Shown here: piece after piece, positions 1 to 7,721 of the stretch
Numbering within the stretch: the stretch's first letter is position 1
Layout: the number at the start of each line of letters is the position of its first letter
The notes under the pieces: model-generated
The model's database searches: none
What the model was told of the DNA's origin: nothing
What the model saw: the letters and a program-made list of their open reading frames with translations, nothing else
Position numbers and translations under genes: made by a program
Assembly (NCBI GenBank): GCA_964531735.1
Contig: CAZHGD010000165.1
Span: 1-16,328 of the forward strand
Direction of reading: 5' to 3'
Source: CAZHGD01 sp964531735
GTDB lineage: Bacteria; Armatimonadota; UBA10988
Length of the DNA stretch: 16,328 nucleotides

Positions 1-1044
1 CGGGCCGCAGCGCCAGTTGGCCGCCAAGTCGCCGGCGAAGGGCAGGGCGCGGTAGCGGCCATCGGTGGTCCAGCGCCGTAGTTCGCCCAGGTCGCCCACC
101 ACCGCGGCATCGGCCGCCGCGGCGCGGTGCGACAGCTCATAGCAGCCCGGCGCCGCCGGCGCCACCTGGACGTCCAGGAACGTGACCGGCCCGGTGAGGT
201 CAGCCAGCCACGATTCCAACGCGGTGTGCCACCGGGGGCTGGTGGGCGGCACCGCGGCCGGCGCCGGTGCCAGGCCCGCCGCCGCGCGGGCCTCGGTCAC
301 GCGGGCCAACACCACCTCGGCCAGTTCCGGACGCGTGCCCAGCGAGCCGGCATACCAGATCCGCCGGCCCGCCGCCGCCGACGGTTGCCGCCAGTCGCCG
401 TCGTCGCCGCGTTGCAGCCCCAGCAGGCGCGGGATGTCGGTGTCGCTGTGGAGCCCGTCGCCCATGAACAGGGGCACCACCACCACCTGCGCGCTGGCCA
501 GTTCGGCAACCACCCGATCGACTTGCGGTGGCTCGTCGAGGAACGCCGCCACCACTTCGGCGAACCGCTGGCGCCGGCGCAGGCGCTCGACATGCTCATG
601 CACGGCCGCAGCCGACCAGCGGCTCTGGGCGGTGCCGTGGCCCACGACCACCAGCCCCAGATCGGCGGCGGCGACGCCGCTGGTCAACGACAGGGCTTGC
701 TCGGCGATCAGGTCGGTCAGGCGCTCCGCGGTGCCGATCGGGCGGGTGTAGTGCCAGGTGATGCCGTCGCGCGTGGTCACCGGACCGTCCAGGCCCAGCT
801 CACGAGGGACCACTCGCGCGGCGAAGTAGCCTTCCGCCATGAACAGCGGCACGACGAACACGCGGTCGCCATCGACCAGGTAGCGCAGGTCACCGAAGGA
901 GGGGAACTCCTTCCAGAAGGCGGCGACGACCTGGCCGAAACCACCCTGGCGCGCCAACGCGGCGGCGAGTTGCCGCGCCGGCGCGCTGCTGGCGGCGTGC
1001 CGGTGGCTGCCGTGCGCGGCCAGGACCAGGACCTCGTGGCTCAA
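1..1044 (-). CDS. Two-domain CbiX-type sirohydrochlorin chelatase, C-terminus cut off by window edge
   Basis: Probable sirohydrochlorin cobalto-/ferrochelatase, which inserts a metal into sirohydrochlorin for cobalamin or siroheme synthesis in the cytoplasm. Two tandem CbiX-like halves are visible. The N-half starts with VLVLAAHGSHRH (H11) and has AFWKEFPS and VVPLFMAEGYF. The C-half has VVVGHGT (H136), AAFLDEPPQ and VVVPLFMGDGLHSDTDIP (H199). The family's second metal-binding His is F74 in the N-half but H199 in the C-half, so the C-half looks like the active site. A further ~110 residues follow (cysteines in PGCYELSH and NWRCGP), possibly the start of an Fe-S or stabilising extension as in some CbiX proteins; this is inference. 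The start is a TTG with GGAG five bases upstream; an in-frame ATG at 1159-1157 would add about 38 unlikely residues. At least 348 codons. The family is confident; which metal is used is unknown. Confidence 0.85.
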   Translation of the reverse strand, partial: MSHEVLVLAAHGSHRHAASSAPARQLAAALARQGGFGQVVAAFWKEFPSFGDLRYLVDGDRVFVVPLFMAEGYFAARVVPRELGLDGPVTTRDGITWHYTRPIGTAERLTDLIAEQALSLTSGVAAADLGLVVVGHGTAQSRWSAAAVHEHVERLRRRQRFAEVVAAFLDEPPQVDRVVAELASAQVVVVPLFMGDGLHSDTDIPRLLGLQRGDDGDWRQPSAAAGRRIWYAGSLGTRPELAEVVLARVTEARAAAGLAPAPAAVPPTSPRWHTALESWLADLTGPVTFLDVQVAPAAPGCYELSHRAAAADAAVVGDLGELRRWTTDGRYRALPFAGDLAANWRCGP

Positions 1045-1080
1045 CTCGGCTCCGCGGCGGCGGTGTGGTGCCGCTGGCTC

Positions 1081-1089
1081 ATTGTGGCA
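1081..1089 (-). promoter_or_regulatory. Possible extended -10 box (TGC-CACAAT) for the chelatase gene
   Basis: On the minus strand TGC precedes CACAAT about 37 bases upstream of the TTG start of the CbiX-type gene. No convincing -35 is seen at 16-18 bp. It is listed because the same nACAAT core recurs before other genes in this window (5629-5634, 16032-16037, 16115-16120). Confidence 0.25.
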
Positions 1090-1149
1090 CCAAACTGCCC
1101 AGCCGCGATTGAAGAATTCGGCGCGCGGGACGTTCCACAGGCTGATCGC

Positions 1150-1158
1150 TGGTACCAT
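1150..1158 (+). promoter_or_regulatory. Possible extended -10 box (TGG-TACCAT) upstream of the large secreted protein gene
   Basis: TGG directly precedes TACCAT, about 28 bases upstream of the ATG at 1187, leaving room for a short leader with its GGAG. The -35 region is poor (TTCCAC lies only 14 bp upstream). The site lies in the 142-bp divergent intergenic region and includes the 8-bp palindrome TGGTACCA, so it could alternatively be an operator half. Confidence 0.3.
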
Positions 1159-1186
1159 ACACCGACCATGTGCGGAGCCTGAACGC

Positions 1187-4100
1187 ATGATGAAGCGCTG
1201 CTCAGTGTTGCTGTCGATACTGACGCTGACCTGTGCCTGGGGCCAGAACGGCTACCAGAACGTCAGCAACCGGCGGTTCGACACCATCGCCGACGGCCCG
1301 ATGGGTGGTGTGGTGGTCGACACGGACAATGCGGCTCAGGCTTTGGGCACGGTGTCGCGCCTCCATCGCTCGGCCACCCGCGGCGCGGTGCGCCGCGAGC
1401 CGCCCGCCTGGTTCAAGCTGCTCCAGCAGCGCCGCATGCTGCCGGCGAACCAGCCCTACCCGGTGGTGCCGCAGACGGTGGTGCGGCGGCAAGCCGGCCG
1501 CCTGGTGCTGCCCCAGAAGGAAGCCGGCCGGCAGCTCGGCACGCTCGGTCAGGATACCAACCGGCTGACCTTCGACTTCGCGGTGCCCGAGGGCGACACG
1601 CTCGCCAAGCCCTGGTCGGCGACGCAACAGAGCCAACTGACCGCCTACCTGCAGTTGATCGAGCCGATCCTGCTGCGCATCTACGGTCCGCCGGCCTACA
1701 ACAACACCATCAAGATCGTCCACGACCCGAGTCTGAAGAGCCTGCACATGGCGACCTACGACGCCAGCAGCAACCAGATCCGGCTTGAGTTGCTCTACGA
1801 CGTGGACAGCGCCGACGCGACGCTGACGCCGCTGGACGACTACGATCTCTACGTGCTGACCTTTGTGGTGCTGAAGGCCTACCATGACGACGCCTTCTTC
1901 TACTACGACGCCTGGGAAGACGGCTTCGCGCGGGCCGCGCAGCTCCTGGTGATCTCGGAGGCGAAGCCGAGCTTCGGCTTCCTGGCCCGTGACTTCAACC
2001 TGATGTTCTCGGCCTACGACCTGCTGAACCAGCCTGGCCTGGAGAACCCGTCGTTCCTGGGCGCCGACGCCGGCACCGATGCCACCACCATGCGCGAGGC
2101 GCTGGGCACGGTGCGGGCCTACCTGGCGCAGGCGGCCTGGCTCAAGGTGATCGCCGAGCGCGCCACCTTCCTGGCCGACTTCAACCGCGCCTACTATCAG
2201 GCGCTGGCCACCAATCCCGGTCTGTCCGGCCATGTCCCGCTGCTCAAGAGCATGGTCGCCACGCTCGCGCCGACGGTCGAGGGGTACAACTTCCAAGAGT
2301 GGTACGCGCGGCAGTACGTGCTCGACACGGCGGTGGTGCCCGGCGCCAAGCTGTTCGTGTTCAACATTCCGCAGAAGGACTTCATCACCGGCGAGCCGAC
2401 CAACTCGCTGCCGATGAACGTGTACCACTTCCAGACCACCGCCACGGACCAGCAGGTGCCGCTCACCGGCACGGTGACGTTCAAGTACACCGCCTACGAC
2501 GGCTACGACTTGACCGCGGCGGTGCAGGGCGCCACGGGTGACGCCGCGGTGACGGCCAAGTTCGGACAAGCGGGCAATCCGGCCGGCATCGCCAGCGCCG
2601 TGCCGCTGTTCTTCAACATCGCCGGTGACCAGCAGGTGCAGTTGCAGCGCATCGCCGTGACCGCCACCGCCAACGGCATTGAGCGCGTGGTCTGGTTCCC
2701 GAACGACGCGGCGGCCGACGACAACCAGATCCGCTACGACCTGTTCGGCCTGGTGACCAACGGGTTCCAGGGCGCATTGAAGATCCACATCGAGGGCAAG
2801 GCCGACGATCTGACCGCCAACGTCATTCAGGGCGCCTTCCGCGTCAAGGTGCCCGGTGGCCTGCCGACGCCGGCGCGGGCCACGTTCACCTGGACGCCCG
2901 ACAGCAGCGGCGGCTCGGCCAACGACGCCATTCAGCGCAATGTCATGTTCCTGGGCATCATCGGCACCGGCAAGGACGCCGCCAACGGCGACGCGGTGGT
3001 CATCCTCGAGACCCCGCCCGAGACGCTGAAGGACATTTCGCAGGACATCCCCGCGGGACTGGGCATGGTCACCATCCCGGCCTGGGCGATTCGCAACAAC
3101 GCGGCGACGGTGCTCGGCGTGCCCTTCGGTGAGCTGCTGCTGGCCCGGGCCGACAGCGCCGTGACCGACTTCCAGCCGTACCGGCTCGGCAGCATCTACC
3201 GGCTCTGGCCCGACACGCCGGCGTTCCGGCCCGGCTACTCCTACTGGCTGCAGGCCAAGTCGGCGCTGAAGCTGGCCTTCAAAGGCGTGGAGGCCGACAA
3301 GGCCCGGAACTTCCGGCAGCACTACCCGCCCGGCTGGCAGCAGATCGGCAACCCGTGGACCGACCTCAACCTGCAGGTGCAGAGCTTGCGGGTGCAGGCG
3401 GTGGACGGCACGGCTGACCTGAGCCTGGCCGACGCGCAGAACCGCGGGCTGGTGTCCAGCGCGGTGTTCCGCTACAACCGCACCAAGGGTGGTTACGAGG
3501 TGATGGCGCCGACCGGCGTGCTGACCCCTTACGAAGGGTTCTGGATCAACGTGCTGGACTCGCACGGCGTGTCCATCATCTACCCGAACAACATCCTCAG
3601 TTCGCGCGGCGGCGCCGCCCGGCCGACGCGGCGCACCAGCCGCGCGCTCACCGGCAGCGACTGGCAGCTCGGCCTGGTCGCCACGGCCAACCAGCAGAGC
3701 GACACGTCGTGCTTCGTGGGCGTGGCGCCGGGGGCCGCGGCCGGCTACAGCACGCGCGACGTGGCCAAGCCGCCGCCGTTCGGCTCCTACGTGTCGGTCT
3801 CGACCGTCGAGACCGGCTGGGGACAGTCCGCCGGACGCTATGCCCTCGACTTCCGTGAGCCGGGGGCGGAGACGTCGTGGGACCTGCTGGTCGAGAGCAA
3901 CGTCGCCAACAGCAACGTCACGCTGAGCTGGCCGGACGTGGCCCTGGTGCCGAGCAACGTGGCCCTGGTGCTCACCGACTTGGGCACCGGTCGGCGGCGG
4001 ATGCTGCGCACCACGTCGTCCTATAGCTTCCAGCTCCCGGCCACCGGGCAGCGGCTGTTCCGGCTGACCGCCAATCGCAGTGATGGCACCTCGCTGGCCA

Positions 4101-4384
4101 TCACCGACCTGTCCTTGCGCCAGACGCGCGGCGGCGGCTCGGTGAGCTACGGGCTGAGTGCGGCGGCTGAGGTGACGGTCAACCTGTGCTCGTCGACCGG
4201 GCGCACGATTCGCACCTTGGTGGCGGCGCAGGCCGCCACTCGCGGCACGAACGAGGTGGCCTGGGCGGCCACCGACGGCCAAGGACGGCCGTTGCCCAAC
4301 GGGCTGTACCGCCTGGACCTGATTGCGACCGACGCCGACGGCCGGCAAGTGCGCACCAGCCGGCTCGTGCGCGTGGAGAGATAA
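1187..4384 (+). CDS. Large secreted multidomain protein with C-terminal FlgD-like Ig domain
   Basis: Exported protein of 1065 residues; function not recognised. The start ATG at 1187 has GGAG nine bases upstream and gives a clear Sec signal peptide (MMKRC, then a hydrophobic run to about AWG at 17-19). Residues ~100-400 are mainly alpha-helical, with LTFVVLKAYHDD (H233) and AWEDGFARAA (~242-251), faintly reminiscent of the helix and WxEG motifs of gluzincin peptidases, but no HExxH is present. Beta-rich segments follow. Residues ~713-786 carry PGWQQIGNPW ... YEGFWINV, a pattern seen in secreted proteins of several environmental phyla. The last ~90 residues (STGRTIRTLV ... LPNGLYRLDLIATD) match the FlgD Ig-like / T9SS-tail fold (PF13860-like). 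The next gene starts two bases after this stop, so the two are probably co-transcribed. A surface or extracellular role is inferred. Confidence 0.85.
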   Translation: MMKRCSVLLSILTLTCAWGQNGYQNVSNRRFDTIADGPMGGVVVDTDNAAQALGTVSRLHRSATRGAVRREPPAWFKLLQQRRMLPANQPYPVVPQTVVRRQAGRLVLPQKEAGRQLGTLGQDTNRLTFDFAVPEGDTLAKPWSATQQSQLTAYLQLIEPILLRIYGPPAYNNTIKIVHDPSLKSLHMATYDASSNQIRLELLYDVDSADATLTPLDDYDLYVLTFVVLKAYHDDAFFYYDAWEDGFARAAQLLVISEAKPSFGFLARDFNLMFSAYDLLNQPGLENPSFLGADAGTDATTMREALGTVRAYLAQAAWLKVIAERATFLADFNRAYYQALATNPGLSGHVPLLKSMVATLAPTVEGYNFQEWYARQYVLDTAVVPGAKLFVFNIPQKDFITGEPTNSLPMNVYHFQTTATDQQVPLTGTVTFKYTAYDGYDLTAAVQGATGDAAVTAKFGQAGNPAGIASAVPLFFNIAGDQQVQLQRIAVTATANGIERVVWFPNDAAADDNQIRYDLFGLVTNGFQGALKIHIEGKADDLTANVIQGAFRVKVPGGLPTPARATFTWTPDSSGGSANDAIQRNVMFLGIIGTGKDAANGDAVVILETPPETLKDISQDIPAGLGMVTIPAWAIRNNAATVLGVPFGELLLARADSAVTDFQPYRLGSIYRLWPDTPAFRPGYSYWLQAKSALKLAFKGVEADKARNFRQHYPPGWQQIGNPWTDLNLQVQSLRVQAVDGTADLSLADAQNRGLVSSAVFRYNRTKGGYEVMAPTGVLTPYEGFWINVLDSHGVSIIYPNNILSSRGGAARPTRRTSRALTGSDWQLGLVATANQQSDTSCFVGVAPGAAAGYSTRDVAKPPPFGSYVSVSTVETGWGQSAGRYALDFREPGAETSWDLLVESNVANSNVTLSWPDVALVPSNVALVLTDLGTGRRRMLRTTSSYSFQLPATGQRLFRLTANRSDGTSLAITDLSLRQTRGGGSVSYGLSAAAEVTVNLCSSTGRTIRTLVAAQAATRGTNEVAWAATDGQGRPLPNGLYRLDLIATDADGRQVRTSRLVRVER

Positions 4385-4386
4385 CG

Positions 4387-5604
4387 ATGACGTCGCTGCG
4401 TCGAGCCTCGATCCTGACCGTCCTGGCCAGTTGGGCCACGCTGTCCGCGTGTGGCGGCGGCGGTGGTGGCGGCGGTGGCGGTGGCAGCACCAGCGGTGGC
4501 AGTACTACCCGCACGCTGACCGTGGTCCCGAACCAGTCGTCGGTCGAGCCGACGCAGGCCTTGCAGTTGACGGCCAGCACGGCCAACGTGACCAGCCCGA
4601 GCATCACCTTCACGTTGGTGCCGCCGACGTCGCTACGGGCCCTGACTGCCGACGAGGTGGCCAGCAACTTCGGCACGCTCGACACCAGCGGCAAGTTCAC
4701 GGCGGCCAGCGCAGCCAAGGCCGGCTTGCGCGGCGCGGTGATCGTCAAGGAGGTCACGGCTTCGCTCCAGCAGGAGGTGCCGATCCTGATCGTCCCGGCC
4801 ATCCAGACCGTCACCGTGTCGCCGGACAGCGCGGCCGTGCTGGCCGGCAAGACGACGTCGTTCACGGCCAAGGCGGTCGACTTCCTGGGCCAAGAGGTGA
4901 CCAGCCCGCTGGTCGACTGGCGCGTCACCGGTGGCGTCGGCACCATCACCAGCGCCGGCGTGTTCACCGGCGTCACCGCCGGGACCGGCACGATCGAGGC
5001 CCGGGTGGGGCTGGCCAGCGCCGGCACCGCGCAGATCACCGTGGTGGGCTCGACGGTGGGCCTGAGCATAGCGCCGCTGGGCAATCCGGTCGAAGTGGAA
5101 ACCGGCACCACACGCCAGTTCAAGGCCCAGGTGAGTGACAACTCCGGCAACAGCCTGGTCGTCACGGCCACCTGGAGCGTGACGCCGGCCACGCTTGGCA
5201 CCATCGACGCCGCGGGCAACTTCGTGGCCGGCGCCGTCGGCCAGACCGGCACGGTCAAGGCTGTCTACCAGGACCGGACCGCGACCATGCCGGTCAAGGT
5301 CGTGGCGCTGATCCAGCCGCCGAGCAGCCTGCCGGGCAACGTCTTCGGCACCATCAGCGACGCGACGAACAAGCCGATCGCGGGCGCCACCGTGGTGGCC
5401 AAGCGGACTTCGGACGACGCGACCGTCGATACGACGACGTCGGACAGCAACGGCGGCTACGCGCTGTTCCTGCCGGCCGGCACCTACACCATCGCGGCCA
5501 GTGCCGGCAGCCTCCGTGGGCAGCAGACCCCGGTGGAACTGGCCTCGCAGGACGTTCGGCGCCAGGTCAACCTGGTCCTGGTGGCGTCGTCGCGGCGACG
5601 ATAG
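4387..5604 (+). CDS. Lipoprotein with Big2-like Ig repeats and a carboxypeptidase-regulatory-like domain
   Basis: Predicted 405-residue lipoprotein. The lipobox is L19-S20-A21-C22, followed at once by eleven glycines as a flexible tether. Three bacterial Ig-like (Big2-type) domains follow, roughly residues 42-136, 138-221 and 225-308, each with the typical pattern of xVTVSPDSAAVLAGKTTSFTA and 'GTIDAAGNFVAG'. The C-terminus (~315-405) is a carboxypeptidase-regulatory-like beta sandwich (VFGTISDATNKPIAGATVVA ... GGYALFLPAGTYTI). It ends in a basic tail, SSRRR. GGAGAG lies six bases upstream of the ATG, and the gene begins two bases after the upstream stop, implying an operon with the large secreted protein. 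The likely role is surface or adhesive/structural; no catalytic domain is visible. Confidence 0.85.
   Translation: MTSLRRASILTVLASWATLSACGGGGGGGGGGGSTSGGSTTRTLTVVPNQSSVEPTQALQLTASTANVTSPSITFTLVPPTSLRALTADEVASNFGTLDTSGKFTAASAAKAGLRGAVIVKEVTASLQQEVPILIVPAIQTVTVSPDSAAVLAGKTTSFTAKAVDFLGQEVTSPLVDWRVTGGVGTITSAGVFTGVTAGTGTIEARVGLASAGTAQITVVGSTVGLSIAPLGNPVEVETGTTRQFKAQVSDNSGNSLVVTATWSVTPATLGTIDAAGNFVAGAVGQTGTVKAVYQDRTATMPVKVVALIQPPSSLPGNVFGTISDATNKPIAGATVVAKRTSDDATVDTTTSDSNGGYALFLPAGTYTIAASAGSLRGQQTPVELASQDVRRQVNLVLVASSRRR
4453..4485 (+). repeat. GGY triplet run encoding eleven glycines
   Basis: Eleven consecutive GGC/GGT codons follow the lipidated Cys of the Big2-like lipoprotein. Such triplet runs can change length by slippage without altering the frame. 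They would vary tether length rather than switch expression. Confidence 0.8.
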
Positions 5605-5605
5605 G

Positions 5606-5634
5606 TTGTGATGAGCAGTGCGGTATGCTACAAT
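5606..5634 (+). promoter_or_regulatory. Sigma-70-type promoter for the small lipoprotein gene
   Basis: TTGTGA (5606-5611) and TACAAT (5629-5634) are separated by exactly 17 bp, and TGC immediately precedes the -10 (extended -10). Transcription would start near 5641, giving a leader of about 56 nt that contains GGGAGAGG before the ATG at 5697. It sits directly after the stop codon of the upstream lipoprotein gene, separating the downstream genes into their own unit. Confidence 0.65.
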
Positions 5635-5696
5635 CCGGGCCACACGCGCAAAGCGGCACCAACGCCGGTCGAGCCACGCCCGGGAGAGGTACACAG

Positions 5697-6125
5697 ATGG
5701 CTGAATGCTTGAGCAGAATGGCGTGCCGGGCTTGCCTGGTGACCGTCTTGTTGGTGGCCGCGAGCGTCTGTGGTTGCGGTGGCGGCGGCAGCACCGGCGG
5801 CAACACCACGGGCAACACCACGGGCAACACCACGGGCAACACCGGCTCACGCACGCTGTCGGGCACCGTGACCAACGCGAACGGCACGCCGCTGGCGGGG
5901 ATCACGGTTGCGGTCGGCAGCATCACCACGGTCACGGGCAGCGACGGCAAGTGGACGCTGACCGGTCTGCCCGACACGGGCACGCTCAGCGTGGTGTTCT
6001 CGGGCTCGGGCTACAACAGCGTCACCGTGCCGGTGAGCGACACGTCGCAGGCCATCAACACGACCATCACCACGAGCACCGACACGACCCAGCCGCCGGC
6101 GCCGCCGAACTTCGACACCCTTTGA
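5697..6125 (+). CDS. Small lipoprotein with a GNTT repeat linker and one carboxypeptidase-regulatory-like domain
   Basis: Predicted 142-residue lipoprotein. A hydrophobic signal (LVTVLLVAAS) leads to the cysteine cluster VCGC; C27 (V-C-G-C) is the likeliest lipidated residue, C25 the alternative. A CGGGGSTGG stretch and a tandem Gly-Asn-Thr-Thr linker follow, then one beta-sandwich domain of the carboxypeptidase-regulatory type (~52-125: LSGTVTNANGTPLAGITVAV ... GSDGKWTLTGLPD). The end is Thr/Pro-rich. The ATG at 5697 is chosen because GGGAGAGG lies seven bases upstream and the signal peptide starts there; upstream in-frame sequence is not signal-like. It has its own promoter. It resembles a one-domain version of the preceding lipoprotein. 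Function is unknown beyond surface exposure. Confidence 0.8.
   Translation: MAECLSRMACRACLVTVLLVAASVCGCGGGGSTGGNTTGNTTGNTTGNTGSRTLSGTVTNANGTPLAGITVAVGSITTVTGSDGKWTLTGLPDTGTLSVVFSGSGYNSVTVPVSDTSQAINTTITTSTDTTQPPAPPNFDTL
5799..5843 (+). repeat. 12-bp tandem repeat (GGCAACACCACG) in the small lipoprotein gene
   Basis: Three perfect copies of GGCAACACCACG (5799-5834) are followed by a nine-base partial copy. Each unit encodes Gly-Asn-Thr-Thr. Unit length is a multiple of three, so copy-number change keeps the reading frame. Confidence 0.9.
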
Positions 6126-6162
6126 GTCTCGGGCGCTTGCCCCGAGGCGAGGCAGATCCGAC

Positions 6163-7683
6163 ATGCGCCCGCGGCGATGGATGTTGATGGTCACCGGCAG
6201 CCTCGGGCCGCTGCTGCTGGCCCTGGTCTGGGCGGAGGTGGTCCGCAGCCGCGCCACCGCCAAGGCAGTCGGGCCGGCGCCGCTGCTCGGCCAGCCACTG
6301 ATGGTACTGCACCACCACCTCGAGCGCGTCCGCAAGCGTAGCGGTGAGGTGTCCTGGCAGTTTGTCGCCAACCGCGTGGAAGTCATCGAGTCCGGCGACT
6401 ACCTGATCGAGGGCTTGGAACGCGGCGAGTACCTGTCCGACAACCACGCCGAGGTGGTCTTCAGCGGCGACCGCGCGCGGCTCGACTCGCGCACGCACAA
6501 CATCGCCGTGCGCGACAACGTCCAGGTCACCGCCAGCCGCGGCCTGAGCTTCCGCGCCGAGGCGATGTCGTGGTTCGATGCCGAAGGCAAGCTGGTGGTG
6601 CCGCAGGTCAGCGACCTGTCGTGGCGTGATCCGCAGCAGCCGGACGGACCACGCGCCACTCTCGAGACGCAGCGACTGTTCCTGTGGCCGCGGCAGCAGG
6701 TGTTTGAGTTACCCGACCGTGTGGTTGGCCGCTATCGCGAGCACGCGGTCGAGGCCGCGGCGGCCACCGGCTGGGTCAAGGCTGGGCACTGGCGGCTCAG
6801 CGGCCCGGCGCAGTTGGCCGCGCTGGCGCCGGTGGACACGGCGGCCGGCGGCCAGGCGGCGCCGAAGCGCGTCATCCTGGGCGTCGGTAGCCAGGGCTAC
6901 CTGTTGCTCAACCACCGCACTCAAGGCGCCGTGGCCAAAGGCGGCGTGACCGTCAGTGTGCCGGCCGACCGCGTCGACGCCACCTGCGACGCGGCGACGT
7001 ACAGCGGCCAACCGAGCCGGCGGCTCACCGCGACCGGCAAGGTGGCCCTGCACGATCCCGCCAACGCGCTGACCGCGCCGGGCGCGGTGATCGACACGGT
7101 GGCGCGCCGAGCGGATTTCGCCGGGCCGGTGCGCCTGACGCACAGCGAGGCCGGGTCGGCGCCGCTCGACTTGCGCACGTCGCGCCTGTCGTACTGGTAT
7201 AGCAGCGGCAAGCGACGGGCGGTGGCGCCCGCGCCGGTCGAGCTGACCTCGGGCACGGTCTCGGGTGCGGCGGCGCGGGCCACGGTCGATCTCGAGGGCA
7301 GCACGGCGATGCTGACCGGACGCGTACGCCTGCGGCACGTGCCGCCCGGCGGCGTGCCACCGGGCACGCGCGAGGCGGACCGGCCGAAGCACGAGCCGGT
7401 GACGTTGCACTCCGAGCGGGTGGAACACCGGTTTGCCGCCGGTGGGCGGCGGTCCATTGCCGATGCGGCGCCGCGCTTCTACCAGGCCGATCGCGAGGGC
7501 CGGGCCCGGCGCATCGAATGGGATCACGAAGCAGAGTCGCTGTTGCTGCAAGGAGACGTGCGGATCTGGAACAAGAACACCGAGCGGGTGCATTGCCAGC
7601 GGCTGACCTACGACAACCGCACTCAGGAGACCCGCATCGAGGCTCCAGCGAAGGCCGAGTTCCTCCTGCGCGAGGAGCGTTGA
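6163..7683 (+). CDS. LptC/LptA (OstA)-like membrane-anchored protein
   Basis: 506 residues. An N-terminal membrane anchor (~7-25, MLMVTGSLGPLLLALVW) is followed by a periplasmic beta-rich region. Residues ~45-155 look like LptC (VSWQFVANRVEVIESGDYLIEG, then AEVVFSGDRARLDSRTHNI and VQVTASRGLSFRAE), and ~235-500 look like OstA/LptA repeats (ADRVDATCDAATYSG, LTATGKVALHD, LLLQGDVRIW, LTYDNRTQETRIEAP). The pattern of 'threshold-like' beta strands fits the LPS-transport jellyroll family, which carries LPS or other lipid across the periplasm. It is longer than a typical LptC (~190 residues). It shares a YWY-x-x-G-x-R-x-AVA motif (YWY at 344-346) with the next gene, implying a common origin. A GAGG lies ten bases before the ATG. 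A 37-bp gap after the small lipoprotein suggests co-transcription. The assignment rests on pattern, not alignment. Confidence 0.7.
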   Translation: MRPRRWMLMVTGSLGPLLLALVWAEVVRSRATAKAVGPAPLLGQPLMVLHHHLERVRKRSGEVSWQFVANRVEVIESGDYLIEGLERGEYLSDNHAEVVFSGDRARLDSRTHNIAVRDNVQVTASRGLSFRAEAMSWFDAEGKLVVPQVSDLSWRDPQQPDGPRATLETQRLFLWPRQQVFELPDRVVGRYREHAVEAAAATGWVKAGHWRLSGPAQLAALAPVDTAAGGQAAPKRVILGVGSQGYLLLNHRTQGAVAKGGVTVSVPADRVDATCDAATYSGQPSRRLTATGKVALHDPANALTAPGAVIDTVARRADFAGPVRLTHSEAGSAPLDLRTSRLSYWYSSGKRRAVAPAPVELTSGTVSGAAARATVDLEGSTAMLTGRVRLRHVPPGGVPPGTREADRPKHEPVTLHSERVEHRFAAGGRRSIADAAPRFYQADREGRARRIEWDHEAESLLLQGDVRIWNKNTERVHCQRLTYDNRTQETRIEAPAKAEFLLREER

Positions 7684-7721
7684 GCACGCCGGTCGGGATG
7701 GCCCGGCGGCGAGGGGACACC

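Noticed and set aside
127..1182. Plus-strand open frame opposite the chelatase gene
   Set aside because: Composition is Arg/Ala/Gln-rich without motifs, while the minus frame encodes clear CbiX motifs in both halves.
1202..4348. Antisense open frame of more than 1000 codons opposite the large secreted protein gene
   Set aside because: It mirrors the plus-strand gene and has Arg/Gly/His-rich composition with no domain; long antisense frames are expected at this G+C content. The plus frame has a ribosome-binding site, signal peptide and recognisable domains.
6128..6146. Possible terminator hairpin (CTCGGG ... CCCGAG) between the small lipoprotein and LptC/A-like genes
   Set aside because: The stem is only 6 bp with a 7-base loop and there is no T-run after it. 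The short gap and downstream ribosome-binding site suggest read-through.
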